A stretch of DNA of 64,000 nt. Source: Cynocephalus volans (lineage: Eukaryota > Chordata > Mammalia > Dermoptera > Cynocephalidae). Positions 9,396 to 21,776 of the stretch are shown in pieces. Within the stretch, counting starts at the first letter, position 1. Every line of letters begins with the position of its first letter. A program made the position numbers and the translations under genes. The stretch covers positions 230,234,999 through 230,298,998 of the forward strand of contig NC_084461.1 of assembly GCF_027409185.1 (NCBI RefSeq), in the 5' to 3' direction. Under the pieces are notes generated by a model. That model saw nothing but the letters and a program-made list of their open reading frames with translations, was not told the DNA's origin and made no database searches.

Positions 9396-12371
9396 TCTTC
9401 CTACCCCATGTTATAATTCTTTTGTGTGTTTGGATAGAAATCTCAAATGAATAATGTCATTGACTAATGGCATCACTTATAAAACTCTAACAGAACAAAA
9501 CAGGGACTCTACTTAGACAGACCTTGAGCCTTCAGACCTGCTGACATAGAAAGGCAGATAGCACCATCAGATTGTGTGTGCCTGCTTCTGATTGGACAAA
9601 AATCCTACCAGCTGTCCCTGGGGGGATGACAGGGTCTTACTTACAATGGCATATGGAAAGCACCTAGCAGAATATCTGGCACACAGGGGTTACCCAGTGA
9701 ATATTAACTCATTTTCATTTCCATCGGAGCTGACAGGAATTGGGGCCAACTAGGCATGAAGCTATAAGGGAACCTGGAGGCCATCGGGCTGTATTGTGCC
9801 TCTGGACACCCATCCTGTGGCTCCGTGGGCAGGGGATGGCAGTGTCACAGCTGCAGTGTGAAGCCAGCTCCAGCAGATGGCGATCTAATACAGGTTTCCT
9901 CAGCCCCACATGTGGGCCCTGGGATCACCCTGAGGATCCAGGGAGCAGAATGCAGGTTGTGACATTTGGGCACATTGTCTACCTGGAGGATGTTTACAGA
10001 GACTGAGCCGAGCCTGAGAACAACAAGCACTGGAGTTTGAGTTATGTTAAAGGATAATGAATAAAGAAAGAAAAAGAAAAAATGAGTGTTTTTTGTTTGT
10101 TTTGTTTGGCTTTGTTTCAGGAAAAAGGAAATTCATATCTCAAGAACAGAGTGGATGACTGTAAAGGAACATTTTTAGATAAAGGAAGAGAACATACTTA
10201 ATCTGGCTGAAGGTCTGGGAGCTTCAGGGAAGCTCAAATGGACACAGATATTGGATGAAATACCTTCATTTCCTTTTGTCATCTACATCGTTAATAGTCT
10301 TTTAGTCTTGTTATGTCAGTGGAAAACCATGCCTTTTACCAATGCCTTTTACCAGCTCCTTTAAAAATGGGATAAGTATAGCCGTGCTTGAGTAATTCCT
10401 TTCTTTAAAAGGTAAAGTCCTTCACGTAGCTTTAGAACTTGTAGAAGCCGTAGGCAGTTGCAAGATCGAGTTGTATCTTAAATAGCTCCCCACAAGGAGC
10501 TTTCAATGGTGTACATACAGAGATGTGTCCCTTGGGGTTTTCTGTCCCTGCATGTCCTCAGGGTTCTAGTTGGAGGCACACATAGCTATTCCATATTATG
10601 GGTGTTGTAGTTAGGGTATTCACTGATCAAGGCAACCATGAACTGTTTCTGGGGCCAGGAGCTAGAGCTGAGACCACTCAGATAAAAGTGGGGATTCTGG
10701 CTTCAGAGTGAACAGATCTTGTGGCTCTTTTCTCCCAGGATGTGCTGTTGTGGGTCTGTGCACTTCGCTTCTGACAGAGCAACTCACCTGGCCCTCCACT
10801 GCTACCAACTAGTCGACAACTCTTGGTGAGCCCATGTCACAGGCTCGGGGCTGTGTGGGGGCTGGGGGACCACAAGGAGGACCAGACAGAGTTCCTGTGC
10901 TTAAGGAGACTGTCATCTCTGTAGCTTCTTGAAGTGACTAGGAAATGGATTAGCAGGTGGTTAAAAAAAACCACTGAGGAGATCTAAGCTTAGGCTAAAT
11001 GAGCTGCAAGAATCATCTGTGTGCTGGAGGGTCAGGGGTGACCTGGAAATTTAGGACAGACTGAAAGCAGGGCAAGGGTAAGCCTTTGAAGTATGTTTGG
11101 ATTTTGTGGGTGGAAAATGAGGGTGGAAGTCTTTACAGGGGGAGGTGAACTGTACAAAAGAAGCAGGAATAAATGTGGTGTGGGTGGGACAGTGCCCAGA
11201 GCAGCCCAGCTGGAGACACCCAGGATGGATTTGCAGAGAGAAGTGAAGTTTATATTGGTAGCAAGTGAACTAAAACTTCTAATCCCAGATTGAAAAACCG
11301 AAAAGATCCAGCAGTTTCCTTTTTTAGCAGCATGGTAGTGGCGTGGAAATTGATGTTTTAGGAACTTGCTCCTGCTATGTTCCAACCAATGTCCAAGAAA
11401 GGCCCCACCAACCCATGGCCAAAGCTGCAACCTGGGATTTCTATCTCTAATCCTTGCCACTGAGTCGACTGACCTTGGACTTCAAACAGTACCAGAGGGC
11501 TGGGACCAGGCAAAGGGTGGCAATGTGGGTAGAAACAGGAGAGACCAAAGCAGGAGATTGGCAGGAAGGCTCCCACAGCAATTTAGGTATAATATGTCTT
11601 GGGCCTGCCCCAGGGCACTGGGAACGGCTGTGAACAGAAGAGGATCTCTCAGAGAAACACGGCAGAGGGGCAGTGGGAGGGCTCGGGACCAGCTGGATGC
11701 AGGGAATGAAGCAAGAGAGGCGTCAGTGGTGACTTCCTCTAGGAGAGTGATGCCTGAGAGCATTCTCAGGCCCCTGAAAGATATGGGGACTTTGAAGAGG
11801 AGTCAACTTAGAAATCGGTGTTAGGAAAGGTAAAGAGTATAATTGGAAACATGGGTTGAAATAATGGTACATACATATGGACATTAGAGAGGGATTTGAA
11901 AAGATGAAAATGTGTCTCTAGGGGGTGGGGTGCTGTGTCTGGAGAGCACTAAGGTATGGGCCACAGTGAAGGCAGAGAGAAGGCAGAGCCCAGGTCAAAA
12001 GCTTAGTCCTCAAGCAAAGGGCCGTGCAAGAAGACCTTGCCCAGGACCAGGGCAATCCGAAGAGAGACCCCCCTCACTTCAACACGGGATGCTCCCATTT
12101 GGTGTCCTGAACATTTCTTATCGGGGATGACACTCGAGGGCCAGACAGTAGAAAGCACTTTGTAGCTTCCCTCAAGAGGGTCCTGGTGAGCTTCAAATGT
12201 TCTGTGATCATCTAGTTCGTCTGTCTTCATATAACAAGTGTGGACACTGAGGCCTAGGGAGGAGTGCCGTGCCGAAGCTGTGAAGTCAGTGAGGGCAGGT
12301 AAGACTCTAGCCATCCCAAGAACTTAGGACTTAACCCCTCTGCTTGTCCCTCTTGCAAAACAGTGTGGGCC
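9396..12371. other. Unassigned, relatively repeat-poor DNA
   Basis: Nearly 3 kb with little interspersed-repeat signal. A short MIR/L2-like tail is possible at 9640-9720 ('agcacctagcagaatatctggcac') and a weak minus-strand MIR at 12205-12300. The 152-residue plus frame 11366-11824 is among the longest in non-repeat sequence, but it overlaps other frames of similar length, has no recognised domain, and lacks flanking splice context that I can defend. Confidence 0.4.
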
Positions 12372-12590
12372 ATTGTTCAAGAGCTCCAACCCTGGCAGCA
12401 GGCAGGCCTGGGTTCACATCATGGCACCACCACCTCCTAAGTCTCAGTCCTGGGGAAAGTTAACCTCTCTGAGTCTCAATTCCCTCACCTGTAAAACACA
12501 AACTGCATGAGGTCCTTGTGTGGCCTGCCGGAGGTGACACAATCAGGATGCTGAGCATGTTGCCCTCAGAGAAGTCCTCAGCAAATCCAT
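12372..12590 (+). mobile_element. MIR SINE
   Basis: The best preserved MIR here: 'aggcctgggttcacatcatg', 'ggcaccaccacctcctaag', 'gggaaagttaacctctctga', 'gtctcaattccctcacctgt', 'aaaacac'. It starts near the tRNA-derived part and runs through the core. Confidence 0.75.
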
Positions 12591-12596
12591 TCCTTA

Positions 12597-12990
12597 ACGC
12601 ATTGACTCAGGAAACAGTGATTGTGCACCTACTATGCTCCCAGTGTCAGGGATAAAGCAGTGAGCAAAACCCATGGTGTCTCTGCTTCGTGGATCTCACA
12701 ACCTAGAGGGGACAGACATTAAATAAACCATACCAGAAATGGAAAATAATTGACTGCAATAAGGACTATCAAGGAAAAATCAGGACACTCTAAGAATGAA
12801 CAGCAGGGAAACTAGGTCTTGTCTAGGGCTCAGGGAAGAGATGAAAGCTGAAGAATCACTGGGAATCCCCCATGTAGAGAGAAGGGTGGGTGAAGAGTGT
12901 TCTGGCCCAGGAAAGGAGTCCCTACAACAACCACGAGGTGGGAGAGAGGCCCAGTGTGGTCGGAGCTCAGGGCTGTGAAGTCACTCTGGG
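12597..12990 (+). mobile_element. Mammal-wide ancient repeat (L2/MIR age), copy
   Basis: Wording 'gtgattgtgcacctactatg', 'ctcccagtgtcagggataaag', 'cagtgagcaaaacccatggt', 'tggatctcacaacctagagg', 'acattaaataaacc' is shared with 59330-60340 and, weakly, with 5710-5960, 22430-22620 and 51930-52240. I recognise the family as a common mammalian fossil but cannot give a secure name without a search. Confidence 0.5.
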
Positions 12991-15900
12991 GTGCAGCCCG
13001 TAGTTTTTAAGGCCCCCTCCCTCTTCAGGCTCACTCCAAACTAGATTAATCCTTGTGAGGACAAGGGGACCCTATTCCAACTGTTGGAAGAAGGATTAAT
13101 CAAGTTACGATACACTTGGTAGTTTGAGTGTCTTGGGGAAGCCAAGGGCACCCTTAGAGGAGAAACTGCCCTAATGTCCAGTTTTGCTCAACTTTGAGCT
13201 TCTGTTTAGCCTCCTCTTCTTGGATAAGTTAGAGCCCTGCCTCAGTCCCCCCACCACTCTCAGGGCTGGACCCATAGGAGCCCATACACCTCAGCTCTAC
13301 TTGGGGTGCCATTCCGAGTAGTGATCACCCAGAATGCTGAGGCTCTCTTGTAATCAGCTAGCCCCAGGGAGAGAGCTGGAGGGTGAGGGTGCGGGGGGCG
13401 GATCAGACTGGTCTGGAGGCAGGAATGTTCTTATTAGGTTAAACTGAGGGATGTTGTTCAAGACAGCTGAAGGCCACTTTCCAGGTGAGAGGCAGGCTCG
13501 TGTTCAAAAAAGGAGTCATGTCTGGGGACCTGATGGGAGTGCGGTGAGGAAGGAAACAGCAGAGAGACCACAGGCTGTGCAGCCAGGAGGGGTTAAGAGG
13601 TCCGCATGGGTTACGCCTTTCAGAACCAGGGCTGTGAAAGGCACATGGCTGCCTGAACTCCCCTGACCCTGATCCTGGTCATGGACTTGGCTGGAACCCT
13701 CTGCAGCATTGCTTCGGCCATCAGATTGAGCTCCTCTGAGAGCAAGATCTGCTGGAGGTAGAAGCTGCCCATCACACCTTCAGACACAGTGCAGATTTGC
13801 AGGCCTGAATTCTCCCTGCAGGAGATACTCCATCTTTGACCCGTGCACTCGGTCTCCTTTTCTTCCACATTCCTGGCTCCCCGAGGTCCCTGCATGCCTT
13901 GCTGTTAAACTTGTTCAGCTTCTACCCTATGTGAGTTTCTCTCTGAACTTCCCAAACTCCTAGTCAAGACAATGAGGGAGAAGATGTGCCACTGAGGATG
14001 CTGTCCTGGGAGCCTCCAGGGCATGGACAATTTAGGCTCTTACAGAAATGAATCCAGGCATATTTTTTAATCCTCACAGATGGCAAAGCTAAAGGCATTC
14101 GTAGGCATCAAAGAATCTCCAACGTCTCTAGATGTGAAAGGAACATTACAGTCTTCTCTCCTTGGCTGCACCCAGTGGATTCCGGAATTCGCCTCCTTGG
14201 TGATTCTCCAGATCATTTAGCTGACTAGGAAACACTAAGTACAAAGAACTTTCTGAGAGATATTTATGGCAGCATGTGAACTTTATTTTGGAGTTGAAAA
14301 AAAAAAATGATCTTTTGAGGCTCTGGAGTACAATCTGACAAGGGAGCGGGAGGGAAGCTCCCTAATGCAGGAGACAGGAGATATTCACTGAGTGTATAAT
14401 AGGAGCCCAGCCCAGAATTAGGCATATCATACTGATTTGTCAACGATTCTCAGAACTCTGTGGGTTAGAAGAGAATGTCTCAGTTTGACAGCCCATCATC
14501 CCACTTCCCCATTAAGTGTCAGGGTAGAGTTTGAAATCAAATCTGTTAAACCAAGCCTGTGGTTCTTCCACTAAATCAAATCACCTTGCATTTATTTATG
14601 TATGCATAGAGGCAATAAAATCAGAAAATACTTTTCATAGGTGCTGTCTCCTGGACTTAAAAAATAGCACCCAAATGCAACACGCTTCAAGCGCTCCGAG
14701 TTCTTACCCTCCTTTAGAAGCATCCTTGTTGACAGCCAGTTGCACCTGCCACCTTCTGCCTTGAAGAGGATGAAGATGATGAAGGATTTACAGGCTGGGG
14801 TCAAAGCAGCAGTCAGGATAAGTTCACACTCCAGTCCCCAAGGTCCCTTTTATTCCTGTGCCAATAAATCCAGCAGCCCCACTCTGCAGTCACATAGGTT
14901 TGTTTTCAACAGCTTGGAAGAGTTCACACATGGTTCCATGCGTCCTTTAGTCTGTATTGTCTATCTTCTATGAGATGGCTCTGTGACAGGCTCTGGAGAT
15001 GCAGGGAAATGGTCCCCGTCAAGTAGCAGAAACACTAATGTCGTCATTATGGAGCAGTGTGGTGTGCGTCTCATAGCTGAGCACATGCAGGAAGGAGTCA
15101 CTGACTACGTGGGCAGAAGCTACCTGCAGATGTGCCTCATTCAATGAGACAAAACACATGTCCATAGAAGTGCTTGGGAATGACAGGCAGGAGCTGGTCT
15201 TCTAGGGCGTTGTATATCAGGTTAGGGAGTTTGTAATCTGTCCTTCAGCTGTGGAGAGCCACTGCAGGTCAGTCTTGGCCCCAACCTCTGCGTATTCCTG
15301 TGTCCTCCTCACATCCAATTCCAACATGCAGGCTCAGCCATGCTCCCGTTCTCTGGCATGGGGAGGTCTGTCACTAAAGTGAAGCAGGAGATTCTCGGAG
15401 CACCCCTGCTGCTAGTCTAACCTGACCAGGGGTTCCAGTTGCTAAAATCAGGCTTCTTCCTTTGTTATGGAGCTCCTGTTCTGATCTGCCTGGATCTGGG
15501 AAAAACTTTCCATTTTCCGGAACTACACGCTAGCCCCCAAACACCAGCTCAGTCTTGGTCTTAGTAATGCCTCTCTGGAGCTGAGTATCATTCAGCATGA
15601 ATTCCTGGACTCTGTCTGACTTTTAGGGTATCTCCTTACTGTATCTTGGGACCTCTTCTCTGCCTACCTTCCTGACCACCTCTTTGCCTAAACCAACGGT
15701 GAGGGAACGTGAGGTTTATTCCCACTCTCAATGTCTGGGATCAATGCTGCAGGTCTCTACCTGCCCCAACTTTGATAGTTGTTTGCTTTTTAAGCTTCAT
15801 TTGGATCTTGTCATGAAAGATAGCTCTGGTCTTCTCCCTTCTTAGAGGTTATTAGGAAGGTTGGTTCATAGATTAATATGGTTTTCAGAGGTAATAATTC

Positions 15901-16130
15901 TTGATAAGACTTTTCTGATCATCACGATTGTGGATTTTTATATTCCTTGGGGAGATCCTGCCAGGAATTTTATATAATGTTAATATCTCAGGGCCATTTG
16001 CAATTTCTTGACCATTTGTAATATGTCTTCGACATTATTATTTTTTTATGAACCTTATATATGTGATATGATTTCTAGACCTTATATATCTGAGACAGTT
16101 TTTCTGTAGCATTCACATTTGAAAGACTGT
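12991..16130. other. Unassigned DNA
   Basis: About 3.1 kb without a repeat family or exon that I can support. A (A)9 run at 14300 and a TTTA-like patch at 14590 are minor. From 15900 the base composition becomes more AT-rich and continues across the L1 insertion at 22167, as expected for one target locus. Confidence 0.4.
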
Positions 16131-16362
16131 ATGGGTATAAATTCTATTTTATTTGTTTATTTATTTTTTAAATTTTAATTTATCAATATACAATGTAGTC
16201 GATTTTCGTGTCCCTTTACCAATTCCTCTTTCTCCCCTCCATCCCCCCCTCCCTGAATTAACATCATATCTGCTCACTTGTCTTAATAAGTTCAAGGAAT
16301 TGTTGCGATTGTTGTGTCTTCTTCCCTCCCATTTATTTGTTTGTATATTTATTTATTTATTT

Positions 16363-19300
16363 TTAGCTCCCACCAATAAGTGAGAACATGTGGTATTTCC
16401 CTTTCTGTGCCTGACTTATTTCACTTAATATAATTTTCTCTATGATGGAGTTTGGTTGTGTTGTCCCCTCCAAAACTCATGTAGAAACTCGATCTCCAAA
16501 GTGGCAGTGTTGGAAACTGATTGAGTCATGGGGGCGGATCCCTGATGAATGGATTAATGCTCTCCCTGGGGGAGGGGGGAGTAATGAGTGAGTTCTCGCT
16601 CTATTACTTCCCGCGAGAGCTCGTTGCTTAAAAAGGCCCTGGCACCTCCTCTCTCTTCTTGCTTCCTCTCTCTTGCTTCCTCTTGCCATGTGATCTGCTT
16701 GTACCTGCCACTGCCTGCTGCTTTTTCTCCATGAGTAGAAGCAGCTGGAGGCCCATGCCAGATGCAGCTGTCTGAGAATCGTAAGCCAAATAAAACTCTT
16801 TTCCTTATAAATTACCCAGTCTCAGGTATTTCTATTATAGCAACACAAACGGACTAAAACACTCTAAGTCCATCCATGTTGCAAATGGCAGTATTTCATT
16901 CTTTTTTATAGCAGAGTAGTATTCCATTGTGTAGATATACCACATTTTCCATATCCACTCATCTGATGATGGACATTTGGGCTGGTTCCAACTCTTGGCT
17001 ATTGTAAATAGTGCTGCAATAAACATGGGAGTGCAGGTACACCTTCAACGTGAAGATTTCCACTCCTCTGGGTATACACCCAGCAGTGGAATACCTGGGT
17101 CATATGGTAGATCTATCTGCAATTGTTTGAGGAACCTCTGTAGCATTTTCCATAAAGTCTGCACCATTTCGCAGTTCCACCAACAGTGTATGAGAGATCC
17201 TTCTTCTCCGCAACGTCGCCAGCATTTATCATTAAGAGTCTTTTGGATATTAGCCATCCTAACTGGAGTGAGATGGTATCTCAAAATGGTTTTGATTTGC
17301 ATTTCCCAAATGTTGAGTGACGTTGAGCATTTTTTCATGTGCCTGGTGGCCATTCATATATCTTCCTTTGAGAAATGCCTATTCAGCTTCTTTGCCCATT
17401 TTTTAATTGGGTTACTTGTTTTTTGCTGTTAAGTTGTTTGAGTTTCTTGTATATTCTGGATATTAATCCTTTGTGAGCTGTCTATTTTGCAAATATTTTC
17501 TCCCATTCTGTTGGTTGTCTTTTCACTCTGTTAATTCTTTCTTTTGCTCTGCAGAAGACTTTTAGTTTGATATAATCCCTTTTGTTTATTTTTCCTTTAG
17601 ATGCCTGTGCTTTTGAGGTCATATTCATGAAGTCTGTACACAATCTTACTTCCTGGAGTGTTTCCCCTATGTTTTATTTAAGGAATTTTATTGTTTCAGG
17701 ATGTATATTTAATTCTTTAATTCATTTTGAGTTGATTTTGGTATATAGTGAGAGGTAAGAGTCTAGTTTCATTCTCCTACAAATGAATATCATTTTTCCA
17801 GCTGTATTTGCTGAAGAGGCCGTCTCTTCCCCAGTGTGTAGACTTGTTGCCTTTGTCAAAGATCAGATGTCTTTAGGTATATGGGTTGATTTCTGGATTT
17901 TCTATTCTATTCCATTTATTTGTGTGTCTGTTTTTATGCCAGTATCATGCTTTTTTGGTTATTATAGCTTTGTAGTATAGTTTAAAATCAGGTAGTGTTA
18001 TGCCTCCAGCTTTATTTATTTATTTATGTTTGCTCAGTGTTGCTTTGGCTATTCGTGGTCTTTTGTTATTCCATATAAACGTTAGTATAGTTTTTTCTAT
18101 TTCTGAGAAAAATGTCATTGGAATTTTGATGGGAATTGCATTTAATAAGTAGATCACTTTGGGTAGTATGAACATTTTCACAATGTTAATTTTTCCAATC
18201 CAAGAGGAAGGGATATCTTTCTAGTTTCTTGTGTCCTCTTTGATTTCTCTCAGCAGTGGTTTGTAGTTCTTATTGTAGAGATTTTTCACAGCCTTGGTTA
18301 ACTTTATTTCTGAATATTTTATTTTTTTGGTGGCTATTGTAAAAGGCCTAGCTTTCTTGATTTCTTTTTCTGCATGTTCACTGTTCAAGAATAGAAATTC
18401 TACTGATTTTTATGTGTTGATTTTATATCCTGCAAATTTGCTGAAATCATTTACAAACACTAAGAGTTTTCTTTGTAGAGGCTTTAGGGTGTTCGATATA
18501 TAGGATCATGTCATCTGCAAACAGGGACAGTTTGACTTCATCTTTTCCAATCTGGATGCCTTTTATTTCCTTCTCTGATTGCTCTGGCTAATACTTCTAA
18601 CACTATGTTGAATAGGAGTGGTGAGAGTGGTCATCCTTGTCTAGTTCCTGTTCTTAAGGGAAAAGCTTTCAGCTTTCCCCATTTAGGATGATATTGGCAG
18701 TGGGCTTATCATATATGGCTTTAATTGTGTTGAGATACTTTCCATCTATACCTAACTTGTAGAGAGTCTTTATCATGAAAAACTGTTGAATTTTGTCAAA
18801 TGCTTTTTCAGCATCTGTAGAGATGATCATATGGTTTTTGTCTTTGCTTTATTGATGTGGTGTATCACATTTATTGATTTGCGTATGTTGAACCAACCTT
18901 GCATCCCTGGGATGAATCCCACTTGATTGTGGTGTATAATTTTGTGTATGTGTTGCTGTATTCTGTTAGCTAGTATTTTATTGAGGATCTTTGCATCTAT
19001 ATTCATCAACAATATTGGCCTGTAGTTTTCTTTTTTGCTGTATCTTTTTTCTGGTTTTGGTGTTAGGGTGATTTTTGCCTCATAGAATGAGTTTGGGAGA
19101 ATGGCCTCTGTTTCAGTTTTTTGGAATAGTTTGTAGAGAATTGGTATCAAATTTTCTTTGAAGGTTTGGTAGAACTCTGTAGTGAACCCATCTGGTCCTA
19201 TGCTTTTCTTTGTCGGGAGACTTCTGATAACAGCTTCAATCTCTTTTACTGTTATTGGTCTGTTCAGATTTTCTACATCTTCTTGGCTCAGTTTTGGTAG

Positions 19301-20590
19301 CTTCTGTGTGTCCAGAAATTTATCCATTTCCTCCAGATTTTCAAATTTGTTGGCATATAGTTTATAGTAGTCTCTAATGATTCTTCATATTTCTGAGGTA
19401 TCAGCTGTAATATCATCTTTTTGATTTCTAATTTTTGTTATTTGGGTCTTCTTCTTTTTTTAGTTAACCTTGCTAGTGGTTCATCAATTTTATTTATCTT
19501 TTCAAAAAATCAAGTTTTTTATTTCATTGATCTTTTTTTTTTTTTTTATCACTTTTTGGGTTTCTATGTCATTCAGTTCTGCTCTTATCTCAATTATTTC
19601 TTTCCATCTACTAACTTTGGGTTTGAATTGTTCTTGCTTTTCTAGATCTTTAAGGCGAAGTATTAGGTTGTTTACTTGCCATCTTTCCATTCTTCTAAAG
19701 TAAGTATTTAATGTAACAAATTTCCCTTTTAGTACTACTTTTGCAGTATCCCACAGGTTTTGTATGATGTGTCATTATTTTCATTATTTTCAAGAACTTT
19801 TTTGATTTCCTGTTTAATTTCTTCTTCAACCCATATGTCATTAAGTAGAATGCTGTTTAATTTCCATGTGTTTGTATAATTTCCAGAGTTTCATTTGTTA
19901 TTGATTTCTACTTTTAATCCATTGTGATCTGAAAAAATACATGGAATAATTGTTGTGACTTGATTTGTGACCTAACATGTGGCCTACCCTGGAGAATATT
20001 CCATGTGCTGATGAGAAGAATGCATATTCTGAGGTTGTTGGATGGAATGTTTGGTAGATATCTGCCAAGTCCAAGTGGTCTAAAGTGTTGTTTGGATCTT
20101 GTGTTTCTCTGTTGATTTTTTGCCTAGATGATCTGTTCAGTGTTTAGAGTGGGGTGTTCAGGTCCCCTGCTATTATGGTATTAGTGTCTATCTCATTCTT
20201 TAGGTCTAATAGTGTTTGTTTTATAAATCTGGCTGCTGCAATATTGGGTGCATGTATATTTATGATTGTTATGTCTTCTTGATGGATAGGTCCTTTGATT
20301 ATTATACAGTGGCCTTCTTTATCTCTTTTTATGGTTTTTGATTTAAAGTCTATTTTATCAGATGTAAGAATAGCTGCTCCAGCTCATTTTTCATTTCTAT
20401 TTGCATGGTATATAATTTTCCATCCTTTCACTCTTAGTCTATGTATGTCTTTATGTGAGTCTCTTGAAGGCTGCATATTGTTGGGTTCATCTTTTTAATC
20501 CAATCTGTCAGTCTCTGTCTTTTGAGTGGGGAATTTAATCCTTATAGATTATGAGTTATTATTGAAAGGTGTTGATTTACTCCTAGCATT
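16363..20590 (-). pseudogene. L1 ORF2 (endonuclease/reverse transcriptase), broken
   Basis: ORF2p is the L1 endonuclease and reverse transcriptase that nicks target DNA and copies L1 RNA. Fragments are readable in order on the minus strand: the EN-RT linker (19690-19502), the start of the RT domain with '[12 protein letters not shown]' and '[19 protein letters not shown]' (19327-18827), the catalytic FADD box encoded at 18510-18521, and the C-terminal segment with a CX3C..H/C pattern '[18 protein letters not shown]' (17353-17045). The stop codon lies at 16363-16365. Several frameshifts, plus the LTR at 16443-16861 inserted near the C-terminal end, break the frame. The 'AGGITLP' region is preceded by a (TTTA)n array at 18010-18029 that puts a stop in frame. 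Confidence 0.9.
16443..16861 (+). mobile_element. Solo MaLR (MST/THE1-type) LTR with 5-bp duplication
   Basis: The element starts 'tgatggagtttggttgtgtt' and ends 'caaacggactaaaaca' (TG...CA). It is flanked by 'ctcta' at 16438-16442 and again at 16862-16866, the 5-bp duplication expected for ERVL-MaLR. Internal words 'gtcatgggggcggatccctg' and 'ataaattacccagtctcagg' are diagnostic; the polyadenylation signal 'aataaa' lies at about 16789. It interrupts the 3' end of L1 ORF2, so it is younger than that L1. Confidence 0.92.
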
Positions 20591-20593
20591 TTA

Positions 20594-21776
20594 TTAATTT
20601 TTGTTTGGATGTCTTAAATATCTTTTGTTCTTTTCTTTCTGATTTACTGTTTGTCTTCTGTGTTTGTTGGTTTCTTTGGGTGGTAGATAAGCTTTTTTTC
20701 TCTTTATTGTTAGCATTTTTATTTTATTGGTGGGTTTTGTTTTTTCTTGACTGCTCATGGCAGTGATGTTTGTTTTTCTGGTAACAAACCCAATACTCCC
20801 TTGAGAATTTCTTGTAAGGCTGTTTGTTTGTGTGGTAGTGAGCTCCTGAAGTTTATATTTGTCTGAGAAATATACTATTTGTCCTTCATTTTGGAAGGAC
20901 AGCCTTGCTGGGTAAAGTATTCTTGGCTGGCAACTTTTGTCTTCTAGCATTTTGAATGTAACAACCCATTCTTTTCTAGATTTTATGGCTTCTTGTGAAA
21001 AGTCTGATGTTAGTCTGACTGGGGTTCCCTTATAGGTGACTTGATGCTTGTCTCTTGCAGCTTTTAAGATTCTCTGTTTGTCTTTGAGTTTTGCCAATTT
21101 GACTATAACATGTCTTGGAGAGGACCTTTTTTGGTTGAATATGTTTGGGGATCTTTGAGCCTCCTGGATTTGAAGATCTATGTTTTTCCCCATACCTGGG
21201 AAGTTTTCTAGTATTATTTCATTGAATATATTTTCAATGCTATTTCCTTTTTCCTCTGCTTCTGGAATACCCATCTTTCAGATATTTGAGTGCTTAAGGT
21301 TTTCTCTTATCTCTCTTAGATTTTCTTCAATTTTTTAAATTTTTTTTTTTTTTTTTTTTTTTTTTTGCTCAATCGGTATTATTTCTAACAGCCCATCTTT
21401 AAGGTCAGAAATTCTCTCTTCTGCTTGTACTAGCCTGTTGGTTAAGCTCCCTATGTGTTTTTTATTTTGTTGAATGAATCCTTCAGCTTCACAAGCTCTG
21501 TTATATTCTTTTTCAGGGCATTGATTTCTTTGTACATTTCTTTTGGGTCCTGTATACTTTTTATCATTTTATTGTGTTGTCTGAGTTTTCTTCTATATCA
21601 TTTAGTTTCTTTAGAATTGTTGCTCGAAATTCCTTGCCAGTCATTTCAAGGACTTCCTGTTCTATAGGATCTAGAGCTTGAGAGTCATTTTCCTTTGGTG
21701 GTGTCATACTTTCTTGATTTTTCATATTTCTGGTATCTCTACTTTGGTGTTTAGTTATTGTGGCAGTGGGTTTCAC
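20594..21776 (-). pseudogene. L1 ORF1 (RNA-binding chaperone), broken
   Basis: ORF1p is the trimeric RNA-binding partner of L1 RNA. The N-terminal part is open at 21776-21564 ('MKPTATITKHQSRDTRNMKN'), the coiled-coil portion (about 21560-21280) is broken by a 27-nt homopolymer at 21340-21366, and the RRM plus C-terminal domain is open for 226 residues at 21274-20594. Recognisable words include 'IGIPE/MGIPEAEEKGN', 'SSPRHVIVKLAKLKDKQRIL' and 'QPRILYPARLSFQNEGQIVY'. After the usual end of the C-terminal domain the frame continues for roughly 80 more residues rich in Lys, Thr and Asn, ending at 20594 just before ORF2. Confidence 0.88.

Noticed and set aside
11366..11824. 152-residue frame in non-repeat DNA
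   Set aside because: No domain, no convincing splice sites or codon pattern, and competing frames of similar length overlap it on the other strand.
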